Origin: Myxococcales bacterium
GTDB lineage: Bacteria; Myxococcota_A; Polyangia; Haliangiales; Haliangiaceae
Reading direction: 5' to 3'
DNA: 64,000 bases
NCBI GenBank assembly: GCA_016716835.1
Contig: JADJUW010000001.1
Coordinates: 124,001 to 188,000 of the forward strand
Shown here piece by piece: positions 45,976-54,334 of the stretch (within the stretch, counting starts at the first letter, position 1; each line of letters starts with the position of its first letter). The notes below the pieces were generated by a model. It was given only the letters and a program-made list of their open reading frames with translations, did not search any database and was not told where the DNA came from. The position numbers and the translations under genes are program-made.

Positions 45976-46907
45976 GACCACTCCCCGGGCGTCGGCGCGA
46001 TGCCGAGCAATTGCGCGGCGCTTGCCTCGATATCCGTCGTGCCCAGCACGAAACGCATCCCAGCCTCGTGACACTGTGCCTGCCAGGTCGCCACGTGCTG
46101 CTTGATGGCGGCGACGTAGCGCAGCCGAATATCGGCGGGGTTGGTCATCATGCGCTGTCCCGATTCGGGCGACACGAACGTGGTGATGCCGCGAAACGGC
46201 AAGGTTTGCTCGCTGGGCGCAAGCACCATGAAGACGGTCACCGCATGGCCGCGCAGCGCCAGCGCGCGCAACATGCGCAGGCTATCGCTGCGATCAAAAA
46301 AATCCGAGGCGATGATAATCTCGCTGGGGTGATGTGCCAGCTGCGTGCCAATGTGCTCGAGGTCGGCGGCGAGCCCGCGCGTGCCCTTGCCGGCAAGGCT
46401 CGCGATGTCCGCTAGGCCAGCGAGCGCCTCGCGCAAGGGCAGCTGATTGCTCAGCACCGCGGTGCCAAGCGCGCGCTCAGCCAGCGCCGCGACGCGCAAG
46501 GGATCGCCGCCTTGCGCCAGCACATGGCCCACAACCGAAAGGCAGGTGCAGGCAAATTGCAGCTTGGACGGCGCCTCGCCGCCTATGTGCATCGAGGCGC
46601 TGGCGTCTACGAGCAGCGCCCGCGTGACTTGGCCCTCATGGTCAAAGCGCTTAACGATGAGGCGATCGCGGCGCGCCGAGCCGCGCCAGTCGACATGCCG
46701 CACGTCGTCGCCGTGGGTATAGTCGCGGTGCTCGTGGAATTCGACGGAGTGGCCGCGCCGCGCCGAGGTATGGCTGCCGATTTGCGCATTCGTGCCAGCC
46801 GCGAGCGAGGTGCCAAAGCGGGCATGCAAGTCGGCTAGGCGCGTCAAGGTGTCTGGCGCCACGTGGCGCAGCAAATTGGTTGAGGCTGACGGGAGCAGGG
46901 CAGGCAT
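45966..46907 (-). CDS. DUF58-domain protein
   Basis: 313 residues. The DUF58 signature HRDYTHGDDVRHVDWRGSARRDRLIVKRF is near residues 60-90, followed by a VWA-like segment ALLVDASASMHIGG. Proteins of this family act with MoxR ATPases in chaperone-like or metal-insertion systems. Lies between the moxR gene (8 bp) and the BatA-like gene (10 bp overlap). Confidence 0.93.
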   Translation of the reverse strand: MPALLPSASTNLLRHVAPDTLTRLADLHARFGTSLAAGTNAQIGSHTSARRGHSVEFHEHRDYTHGDDVRHVDWRGSARRDRLIVKRFDHEGQVTRALLVDASASMHIGGEAPSKLQFACTCLSVVGHVLAQGGDPLRVAALAERALGTAVLSNQLPLREALAGLADIASLAGKGTRGLAADLEHIGTQLAHHPSEIIIASDFFDRSDSLRMLRALALRGHAVTVFMVLAPSEQTLPFRGITTFVSPESGQRMMTNPADIRLRYVAAIKQHVATWQAQCHEAGMRFVLGTTDIEASAAQLLGIAPTPGEWSWA

Positions 46908-46915
46908 GGCGGCGG

Positions 46916-47917
46916 TTACGAGGCCGCGAGTCTTTCGATGATGTGATCAATAATCGCCGCCGGCGTATGGCCATCGGCCTGACCGCGATAGCTCATGACG
47001 AGGCGATGCTCGAGCACGGGTCGCGCGACCGCATCGACATCGGCCATTTCGACGAAGGGGCGCCCGGCGGCCGCGGCGCGCGCGCGGGCGGCGAGCAACA
47101 GGCTTTGCGACGCGCGAGGGCCTGCGCCCCACGCGACGCTGGCGCGCACGAGTTCAGAGGTCGCCGTATCGGGCCGTGTCAGGCGCGTCAGCTGGACGGC
47201 GTGCAGCACGACGTGTTCAGGCGTCGGCAGCCGATGCACGAGGGCCTGCATGGCCAGCAAGTCGGCCGGGGTGACGATGGGCGTTAGCGCCGCGGCATCG
47301 CCGTGGCCTTGCGCGATTTGCGCCTCCTCGGCGGCGGACGGATAGCCGATGTTGATCTGCATCAAAAAACGGTCGAGCTGCGCCTCGGGCAAGGGGTAGG
47401 TGCCTTGTTGCTCGATGGGGTTTTGCGTCGCGAAGACCATAAACGGTTGCGGCAGCGGGTGCGTGTGGCCGCCAACCGTTACCTTGCCCTCCTGCATGGC
47501 CTGCAGCAGCGCCGCTTGCGTTTTAGGTGGCGTGCGATTGATCTCATCGGCGAGCAAGATGTTGGCAAAGATGGGGCCAGCGGCGAATTGAAAGCGCCGC
47601 GTGCCGTCGGCATCGTGTTGCAGCACATCGCTGCCGGTGATGTCGGCGGGCATGAGATCGGGCGTGAATTGAATGCGCCCAAATGACATGCTGAGACATT
47701 CGGCAAGCGCGGCGATCAGCGAGGTCTTGGCGAGGCCTGGCACGCCGACGATTAACGCGTGGCCGCCGGCGAACAGGCTGATGAGCAAGCGCTCGATGAC
47801 GTCGTGTTGGCCGACGATGCGCTTGCCAAGCTCGCTGCGCATGCGCTGCCCGGCGTCGGCGAGCGCGGCAAGCAGCGCGACGTCGTCTGGTGAGGCTGCA
47901 TCGGACACCGCGGTCAT
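46916..47917 (-). CDS. MoxR-family AAA+ ATPase
   Basis: 333 residues from ATG 47917. Walker A GVPGLAKTSLI, GRIQFTPDLMPADITGSDVL, Walker B NILLADEINRTPPKTQAALLQAMQE and FATQNPIEQQGTYPLPEAQLDRF are the MoxR signature. Works as a chaperone-like ATPase, usually with DUF58 and VWA proteins encoded beside it, exactly as here. Confidence 0.95.
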   Translation of the reverse strand: MTAVSDAASPDDVALLAALADAGQRMRSELGKRIVGQHDVIERLLISLFAGGHALIVGVPGLAKTSLIAALAECLSMSFGRIQFTPDLMPADITGSDVLQHDADGTRRFQFAAGPIFANILLADEINRTPPKTQAALLQAMQEGKVTVGGHTHPLPQPFMVFATQNPIEQQGTYPLPEAQLDRFLMQINIGYPSAAEEAQIAQGHGDAAALTPIVTPADLLAMQALVHRLPTPEHVVLHAVQLTRLTRPDTATSELVRASVAWGAGPRASQSLLLAARARAAAAGRPFVEMADVDAVARPVLEHRLVMSYRGQADGHTPAAIIDHIIERLAAS

Positions 47918-47950
47918 GGCGCGCAAGCTACCAAACTTGGGCGCGGGCGC

Positions 47951-49225
47951 CTAGCGCCGGACTTGCCGCAGAAAGGCGCATGCGGTCCGTTCTCGCGGCG
48001 CGCTGGGATGCTTTGCCGCGGCGTAGATCTCGGCAAGGGTGCAACGAACATTGGGGTCAAACGGGTTTACGCCCAACGCCGTCTCCATCGAGAGCCGAGC
48101 CAAGGGTAGGTCGCCCGCCCGCCACGCCGCAAGCCCCAGGGTTGGGGCTAAGCTGGCATCGTCGTCAAAATGATCGCGCATGGGGGCCAAGAGCCGCACG
48201 GCGCCCCGCGCATCACCGAGTTCCATGGTGGTGCGCGCGAGCGCGATCATTAGCGTAGGCTCCGGCTGGCCGACGTCGGCGAGGGCCTTTTGCAGCTCAA
48301 TTGCGGCGGCTTCTAGATGGCCCTGCGCTCGCAACATGGCGGCAAGTCGGGCAAAGGCCTGCGCGCTTGGTGAAAGCGGCCGGGCGCGATGGCGTGCCGT
48401 GGCCGCGCCGGCGCGAACCTTCCAGGCGCGACGCCACGCCGGCGTTACGGCGAAGGCCTTGGCGAGGGCGGCCTCCACGCTGGCGCCGGCCGCAAGCTGC
48501 GCGATCAAGTGCCTCACGGCCGCATCTCCTTTTTGATGCGCGAAGAACTGCAGATAGGACAATGCCTGGGCATACGCAAGCTGGGCTTGATCGGCGTCGC
48601 CGATCGCCGCAAACGAAGCGAACGTTTCAATTTGCTGCAGGTCATCGCGCGCAATCGCGTCCGCGAGCGCGACCTTTTCTGCGGCGCGCAAGTGCCCGCC
48701 TGGCGGCGCGCGCCATAGGCTTTCATAGTAGCGGGCAAGGCCTTCCTGCAGCCACACCGGCACGCGCGCCCCCGCGAGCTGGGCAAGGTGAAGATGGGCA
48801 AGTTCATGGCCCAAGGTGTCGAGCCAGCGAAAGCCCGCCACGGTGACGCGCGGCGATAGCAGAAAAATCGTGTCGCCGTGCGCAATGCCGACGGTCTGGC
48901 TGGCGGTGAGCTGCGCCGCGGGCACGCCGGTGCGCTCGGCGAACACCTCGAGCGAGGGCGCGATTTCGACGGTGACGCCGACCACCGTGCCGCCAAGCGT
49001 CCGCGCCATGTCGCGTTCCATCGCATCTAAAAATTCGCCGGCGACTGCGATCAGCGGCGCGTCCTCGGGCACGCTACAAAATGCAAAGGCGCGCGACGGG
49101 CTGGCGGTGGTTTGGCAGGACTTGGCAAATTCACTGCCGGGGCTGGCAGCAGCTACCGGCGACCCCGCCGCAAACAACGCCCACGCGGCGATTGGCGCCA
49201 GCTTGGTGAAGCGGCGCGGGCTCAT
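47951..49225 (-). CDS. Secreted peptidase-MA-like protein with TPR region
   Basis: 424 residues. Signal peptide (LAPIAAWALFAAGSPVAAA). A gluzincin-type zinc site is visible: GHELAHLHLAQ near residue 137 (HExxH) and, downstream, WLQEGLARYYESLW with the third-ligand Glu, as in peptidase MA-like domains. The C-terminal third (AFARLAAMLRAQGHLEAAAIELQKALADVG and onward) looks like TPR repeats. The start overlaps the upstream DUF4175 gene by four bases (ATGA) and moxR follows 33 bp after the stop, so it belongs to the same operon. Confidence 0.82.
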   Translation of the reverse strand: MSPRRFTKLAPIAAWALFAAGSPVAAASPGSEFAKSCQTTASPSRAFAFCSVPEDAPLIAVAGEFLDAMERDMARTLGGTVVGVTVEIAPSLEVFAERTGVPAAQLTASQTVGIAHGDTIFLLSPRVTVAGFRWLDTLGHELAHLHLAQLAGARVPVWLQEGLARYYESLWRAPPGGHLRAAEKVALADAIARDDLQQIETFASFAAIGDADQAQLAYAQALSYLQFFAHQKGDAAVRHLIAQLAAGASVEAALAKAFAVTPAWRRAWKVRAGAATARHRARPLSPSAQAFARLAAMLRAQGHLEAAAIELQKALADVGQPEPTLMIALARTTMELGDARGAVRLLAPMRDHFDDDASLAPTLGLAAWRAGDLPLARLSMETALGVNPFDPNVRCTLAEIYAAAKHPSAPRERTACAFLRQVRR

Positions 49226-52171
49226 TTGATTAGGCCCTCGTAGTAACGCTTGACCAGCTCGGTCGTGCCGTTGACGGCCGGCGTCGCCATCGCGCGTGTC
49301 AATTCCTCGCGGAATTTCGTTGGCGCATCATGCGTGAGCGTGTGCAGCGTGCGTGGCAAGGCAATGGGAGCGACGCTGGTCTGACCGCGACTATTGGCTG
49401 TAAGCGCGGCCAGGGCGGCGTCAAGATGATGCAGCGCTGCCCCGCTATGCTCGCGTGCGCCGATTGCGTCGTTGGCGATGAGCGCAATGTCGGCCTCGCC
49501 GTTGGCCATCGTGGCTGACGCCAACCGTGCGGTGAGTTCGCTGACTAGCGCCGGCGATAGCGCGGTTCCCTGCGGTATGGCGGCCGTGGCGGTCGCCAAA
49601 TCTGTCCGCAGCTTGGCGCCGACCGTGCGTAGCGCGGCGAAGCGGCTGCGCTCAGCGGACGTCGCGAGCGCTGCGGGCGAGGGGCGCACGAGCGCCAAAC
49701 GATCGGCGAGCGCTCGCATGCGCGCACGCGCGGTCTCTATACGTGCCAGGGCGTCGCCAGTTAGGTCATTCCAGGTTGAGAGCGGCTCCTCGGCAATCGC
49801 CGCCTCGAGCTCGCCGCGGATTGAATCGAGCGACAACGCGGCGAGCTGGGCACGTTGCGTCGCCTCAAAAACGTCCGCGCCATCGAGCAAGCCAATAACC
49901 TCGAGCACGCGCCTGCGCGCGATCTCAAATTCATCGGCGGCGGCTTGGGTTAGGCCCGCTGCGGGCACATCGACCAGCATGGCGCGCACGGTGGCTAACT
50001 CACGCTTGAGGGTAACCAGTTGCTCAGACGTCATGATGCCGCGAGGACGGCGGCTGCGTTGGCTGGTCGCGATCTGGCGCGTCGCGATACTGATCTGCCC
50101 AGCCTGCGCAGCTCCATGCGTCAGCGCCGCAACCAAGACGTCCAGGAGTTTTTGTTCGGCGCCAAAGCGAGCGGCGCGGAACTCGGCCAACGCCTGATCG
50201 GCCTCTGCCTGGTGTCGCGACCACGCGGCTTCGCAGGCGGCTAAGGCGGCCTTGGCGGCGCTGACGTCGTAGCGGCGCAGGGCGCCACCCACGTCGTCGA
50301 TACATGCGGCCGCCGGCTGTGCCGACGCGCGGAGCCCCGGATTGAGATACATGGCCGGGTTGGCGGCGGCAGCCTCGGCCTCTGCCTCGGCCGTGCGCTG
50401 CGCAAGCCGCGAGCTGGCGCGGGCGATTTCGCCGACAAGTCGAAGCGCCTGGCGATGAACCCGTTCGTCGCGGGCCGAGCTTAGGTGCGCGAGCACTTTC
50501 GCTAGCCGCTGCATCATGTCGCGGATGTCGGCGACGATCGACGCGTAGCCGGATCGGCGCAGGCGTTCGTGCCAATCGTCGAGTTCCAAGATCGACGCTT
50601 CCATGCTCGCGATGCGCAGCGAGCCATCGCGCGACCCATCAAGCATCTCCCACGTTGCGGCCGCTCGCCTCAGCGCCTCCACCGCGCTCGTCGCAAAGAG
50701 CGCCTCGCTGGTCGCAAGCGGCAGGGTAGCGGCGAGCCGATCGCGCACCGCCTTGGCGGACGCCATGCCGTGTCGCAACTCCCCCGCGAGGTGGTCAAGC
50801 ATGGCGGCGATGAGGCCCTCCAGCGCATCGAGCCCATGCTCGTGCATTGACACCGGATCCGTGACCCGCAGCGAGAACTGTGCCGAGCGTCCGACGCCTG
50901 GGCCCGTTAACGTGTTGTTGTCTTGCACCTCGATGTGGTAGCGCACGGTGGTCGGCGAGGAGGTGATGCCAAGATCGCTTAGATGCCAGGCTACGGTGCC
51001 CTCATGGTGGCGCCTGCCAACGTCGAGCTCAAGCGGCTGGCGCTCGACCTTGCCGTCGTGTTCCCACACCAACTCGGTGGCAGCGAGGCCAAAGTCATCG
51101 TCGGTAACGAAGGCGAGCTCGACAACCTGCCGCGTGCTGGCCGTGGTGGCGGCGTTCGGCGCAAACAACCGAACCGCGGGCGCGCGATCGACCTCAATCG
51201 CGACGCTGCGCGGACGCGTTTCGATTTGATGTTCGTGAGCGCCGCCCACCATGAAGCGATAGCTCGCGGTTTCGTTGGCGGTAAACGTGCCCGCCCAGCG
51301 TATGGGGCCGGGCGTGGCCGCAGGCGCCTTGGTCATGTCCAGCCTTCGCGCGGTTCGCAAGCTTTTGGTCGAGGCGGCATCGGCGCTCGCCGTGGTGCCA
51401 GCCTGCCACAGCATGGTCACTTCCGCGAAATCGCGGGTCGTTGTCCCCGATACCGCAATCACCGAGCCTTGCACCACCTGGAGATCGCCGGTGGCATCAT
51501 CGAGCGTCGTCGAGGGCGCACCTGTATAAGCCGGGGGCGTGATGGTGATTTGCAGGTTGGCAAGCAGCGGCTCACGCGTCCAACGCGCATCGACAAACGG
51601 ATCGTCATCGGCCGCGGCCAGGATCTCGGTGCCGGCCCTAACCTTTGAAAACCTCAGGCCGCCAAGGATGCCAAGCGCGAGGGCGAGGCCCACGGCGGCG
51701 GTGCGCACACGCCCTGGGTGCTGGCTAACCAACGGGGTGTTCACGCGCTGGGTTGCGCCGCGCAGCGAAGCCGTCGCGATCCCAAGCGCGCTTGCGTGCA
51801 GCGCAAGCGACGCCGGCGATGCGCTCGGCGGATAGGTCCACGCCAGCGAGCACATGGCTGCCAAGCGCAGGATCGCGGCCATACAGCCACCACGCGACGG
51901 CCCGATCGGAAACGTAGGCGCGGTGAGGTCGCCACACATACCAGTAGATCGCAAAGCCCAGCGCCGCGAGATAGCCGAGCAAAAACAGCGCGACCGCTTT
52001 TTGCGCCGCGCGCACCGAAAGCCCGAGCTCGCCCACGGCCCACGGCATGAGCATGCCCAGCGCGATGGAGAGCCCGATGGTCGCCCACAGCGCGCGACGC
52101 TTTTCGCGGCGCAGGAGGTCGCGCCGAATGACCGCGATGTGGACGCTAAGGCCCTCGTGCACGTCAAGCAC
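49222..52171 (-). CDS. DUF4175-like membrane/coiled-coil protein (frameshifted)
   Basis: The start is GTG 52171, with AGGAGG four bases upstream. The first frame codes two helices (ALWATIGLSIALGMLMPWAVG; AVALFLLGYLAALGFAIYWYVW) and DRAVAWWLYGRDPALGSHVLAG, and stops at 51725. The second frame carries on with a third helix (TAAVGLALALGILGGLRF) and then the bulk. One surplus base joins the frames, giving about 982 residues. Further on: ITITPPAYTGAP (Ig-like), AFVTDDDFGLAATELVW, then long Ala/Arg/Glu helices, the DUF4175 plan. Known neighbours of MoxR operons. First gene of the five-gene operon. Confidence 0.82.
51724..51835 (-). other. Probable frameshift zone in DUF4175-like gene
   Basis: A +1 shift (one extra base) is needed between the N-terminal frame and the main frame. 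The CCCC run (minus strand, near 51738-51741) just before the first frame's stop is one candidate; the better residue match in the second frame (SPASLALHASALG) favours an earlier position, near 51825-51835. Confidence 0.55.
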
Positions 52172-52425
52172 CGGCCCTCCTCGCTGCGGCGAGCAGCGCT
52201 TGGCCTCGGCATGAACTTTGTCGCATCGCCTGCGGTAGAGCGTAGCTCATAACCTCGGACCGAGCGAGCGATAGGCAGGTTGGTTAGCTGGCAAGGCGCG
52301 AAAGAGGCTCATACTGGTTGTATGGGCCGATTGAGCAACGCCGCCAGCTACCAAGCTGACCTCGCTCGCGGCGGGAGAGGTTATGAGATGCGCTCAAGAC
52401 ATAGCACATGTTCGGCTCGCTGCTG

Positions 52426-52431
52426 TATAGT
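52426..52431 (+). promoter_or_regulatory. Possible -10 box of ECF sigma operon
   Basis: TATAGT 37 bases before ATG 52463; no good -35 match at the usual spacing, so an alternative sigma factor or autoregulation is possible. The 290-bp divergent region holds no gene I can support. Confidence 0.3.
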
Positions 52432-52462
52432 GGCGAGCGTGCAGAGGCGCGTTGATCAAGGG

Positions 52463-53134
52463 ATGCGGGAGGCCGTATCACGCGCGGAGGCCGCCCGTGA
52501 CGCGCAGTGCGTGGCGCGGGTCTTGGCAGGCGATGCGGAGGCCTTTCGCGACCTCTTTGACCGCTACCGCCAGCGCGCGTTCATCCTGGCGTTGGGCGTC
52601 GTCGGCAACCCCGAAGACGCCAGCGATGTGGTGCAAGACGCCTTCGTACGCGCCTATAAAAACCTGGCCTCGTTTGCCGGCTCGTCGAGCTTCTACACCT
52701 GGTTCTATCGCATCGTCATCAATCTCGCGATCGATCACAAGCGCCGCGTCAAGCGCGTCAAGCTCGACGATTTCGCCGAGCAGGGCGGCTCGGAGGGCGC
52801 GATCGCGCTTGAGGCGCTGGCGTTTAGCAACCAGCCCCTTGGCTTTGATCCGCGCAAGGCGCTGCTCGACGGCGAGCTGTCGCGGCGCATTGCCCTGGCG
52901 CTGGCCGAGCTGTCGGAGGCGCATCGCACGGCCCTGGTCCTGCGCGAAATTGACGGCCTCTCTTATGAGGAGATTGCCGACGTGATGGCCTGCTCCAAAG
53001 GCACCGTCATGTCGCGCTTGTTTCATGCGCGCAAGAATATGCAGGCTAAGCTGCTAGATTTGAAGGATTTTTCAACGTCCGAAGCGAGCGCAGAATTTAT
53101 ACCCACCTCGCAACGTCAGACGGAGGAGCCGTGA
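52463..53134 (+). CDS. ECF-family RNA polymerase sigma factor
   Basis: 223 residues from ATG 52463 (a GTG at 52439 is an alternative). Region 2: LFDRYRQRAFILALGVVGNPEDASDVVQDAFVRAYKN, FYTWFYRIVINLAIDHKRR; region 4: LALAELSEAHRTALVLREIDGLSYEEIADVMACSKGTVMSRLFHARKNM. RpoE-like group. The stop overlaps the next gene's GTG, which codes a membrane protein, the usual anti-sigma position. Confidence 0.95.
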   Translation: MREAVSRAEAARDAQCVARVLAGDAEAFRDLFDRYRQRAFILALGVVGNPEDASDVVQDAFVRAYKNLASFAGSSSFYTWFYRIVINLAIDHKRRVKRVKLDDFAEQGGSEGAIALEALAFSNQPLGFDPRKALLDGELSRRIALALAELSEAHRTALVLREIDGLSYEEIADVMACSKGTVMSRLFHARKNMQAKLLDLKDFSTSEASAEFIPTSQRQTEEP

Positions 53135-53793
53135 AGCACAAGTCGCCTGAAAAGAACCCCGCGCCTTCCGACGCCGCCTGGATGCGGTGGGTGGACGGCG
53201 AGGATGCGCGGCCATCGCACGCCGATGGCGAGGGCGCGAATGGAGATCCGGCGGCGGCAAGCCCGCGCGGGGCGAAGGTTGAGCAAGTCGTCCAAGAGCT
53301 TGGGACCGTCGTGCGAGGTCATTATCAGGCCATCGCCGATGACCACGACGCCACGCTCGCCAACGTATGGACTGCTATCGCGCGGGACATCGCGGCGACG
53401 CCAAGCGCGTATGCGGGGGAGGTTGCTGGCGTCCCGCACCCGGCCACGTTGCCCGCGCAGCGCGCGCCTTCGCGGACCCAAGGCATTTGGCGCTATGTGG
53501 CAACCGGCGTCGGGGCGGCTGCTTTGGCGAGCATCGTCACCTTGGCCGTGGTTGGTGACAGGGCGGCGCAGGCACCCGAGGCCGCGCGCGTTGTGGTGCC
53601 CGTGGTGGGCGTTGATGGCACCACGAAGGGTGGCGCACCTGTGGGCGTCACGCCGGCGCTGTATCATCAGTCGCCAACCATTGAGTCCCTAGACGTTACG
53701 AGTGGATCGGGTACCGTCATCACCGTCGAAGATGCAGATGGCAGCACGGCCGTGATCTGGATTACCCCCAATGATGTAGGAGAGTCGCTATGA
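53131..53793 (+). CDS. Single-pass membrane protein, probable anti-sigma factor
   Basis: 220 residues, coupled to the sigma gene by GTGA. The N-terminal about 110 residues are cytoplasmic with AAWMRWVDGEDARPSHADGE and a helix-rich segment; a membrane helix WRYVATGVGAAALASIVTLAVVG follows at about 125-147; the rest is a periplasmic tail ending SGSGTVITVEDADGSTAVIWI. No clear zinc HxxxCxxC motif. Assigned as anti-sigma from position, coupling and topology; sequence family not recognised. Confidence 0.7.
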   Translation: MKHKSPEKNPAPSDAAWMRWVDGEDARPSHADGEGANGDPAAASPRGAKVEQVVQELGTVVRGHYQAIADDHDATLANVWTAIARDIAATPSAYAGEVAGVPHPATLPAQRAPSRTQGIWRYVATGVGAAALASIVTLAVVGDRAAQAPEAARVVVPVVGVDGTTKGGAPVGVTPALYHQSPTIESLDVTSGSGTVITVEDADGSTAVIWITPNDVGESL

Positions 53794-54263
53794 AGACGGC
53801 AGGAAGCGTACGTCGGCTGGCAACAGCTATGATGTTTATTGGAGGGCTGGCCTTTGCCACCTCGGCGCGTGCCGAGGCGCCGACGTGCACGCTGTATGAA
53901 ATTGCGGCGAGCCGGGCCGATACGCCAAGCATCGATCCCAGCCTGGCGCCGCTCGCCAGCAAGCTCAAGCGCCCGCCGTTGTCGTCGTGGAATGTCTTTG
54001 CGATGTTGACCAAGGTTAGTGGTGCGTTTGAGCTCATGCAGTCCAAGACGTTTAAGCTCAAGCGCTCCACCGCTAACATTGTCCTGCGCGAGGTGCAGGT
54101 CACCGGCAAGACTCGTTATAGCTTTTCGGTTGCGGTCGATGACGAGACCGGTAAGCGCGTGGTCGATACCAAGTACAGCATCGACGCCGGTGACTACGTC
54201 GTGATTGGCCGCTCGGTTGGCACCGACGAAGGGCTCTTGCTCGCCATTGGCGGCTGCCGCTAG
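53790..54263 (+). CDS. Secreted protein of the ECF sigma operon
   Basis: 157 residues with a signal peptide (LATAMMFIGGLAFATSARA-EAP). Mature protein has two Cys (APTCTLYE near the start, AIGGCR at the end) that may pair, and a beta-rich C-terminal half (YSFSVAVDDETGKRVVDTKYSID). Family unknown. Its start overlaps the anti-sigma-like stop (ATGA), so it is likely a member of the regulated envelope stress set. Confidence 0.7.
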   Translation: MKTAGSVRRLATAMMFIGGLAFATSARAEAPTCTLYEIAASRADTPSIDPSLAPLASKLKRPPLSSWNVFAMLTKVSGAFELMQSKTFKLKRSTANIVLREVQVTGKTRYSFSVAVDDETGKRVVDTKYSIDAGDYVVIGRSVGTDEGLLLAIGGCR

Positions 54264-54334
54264 CTCGCGATAAGGCGCGGGCGCGCGGCGAGTTCGTTGA
54301 CTTTGCCTCGAGGTAGCGCCAGACTGCGCCCACC

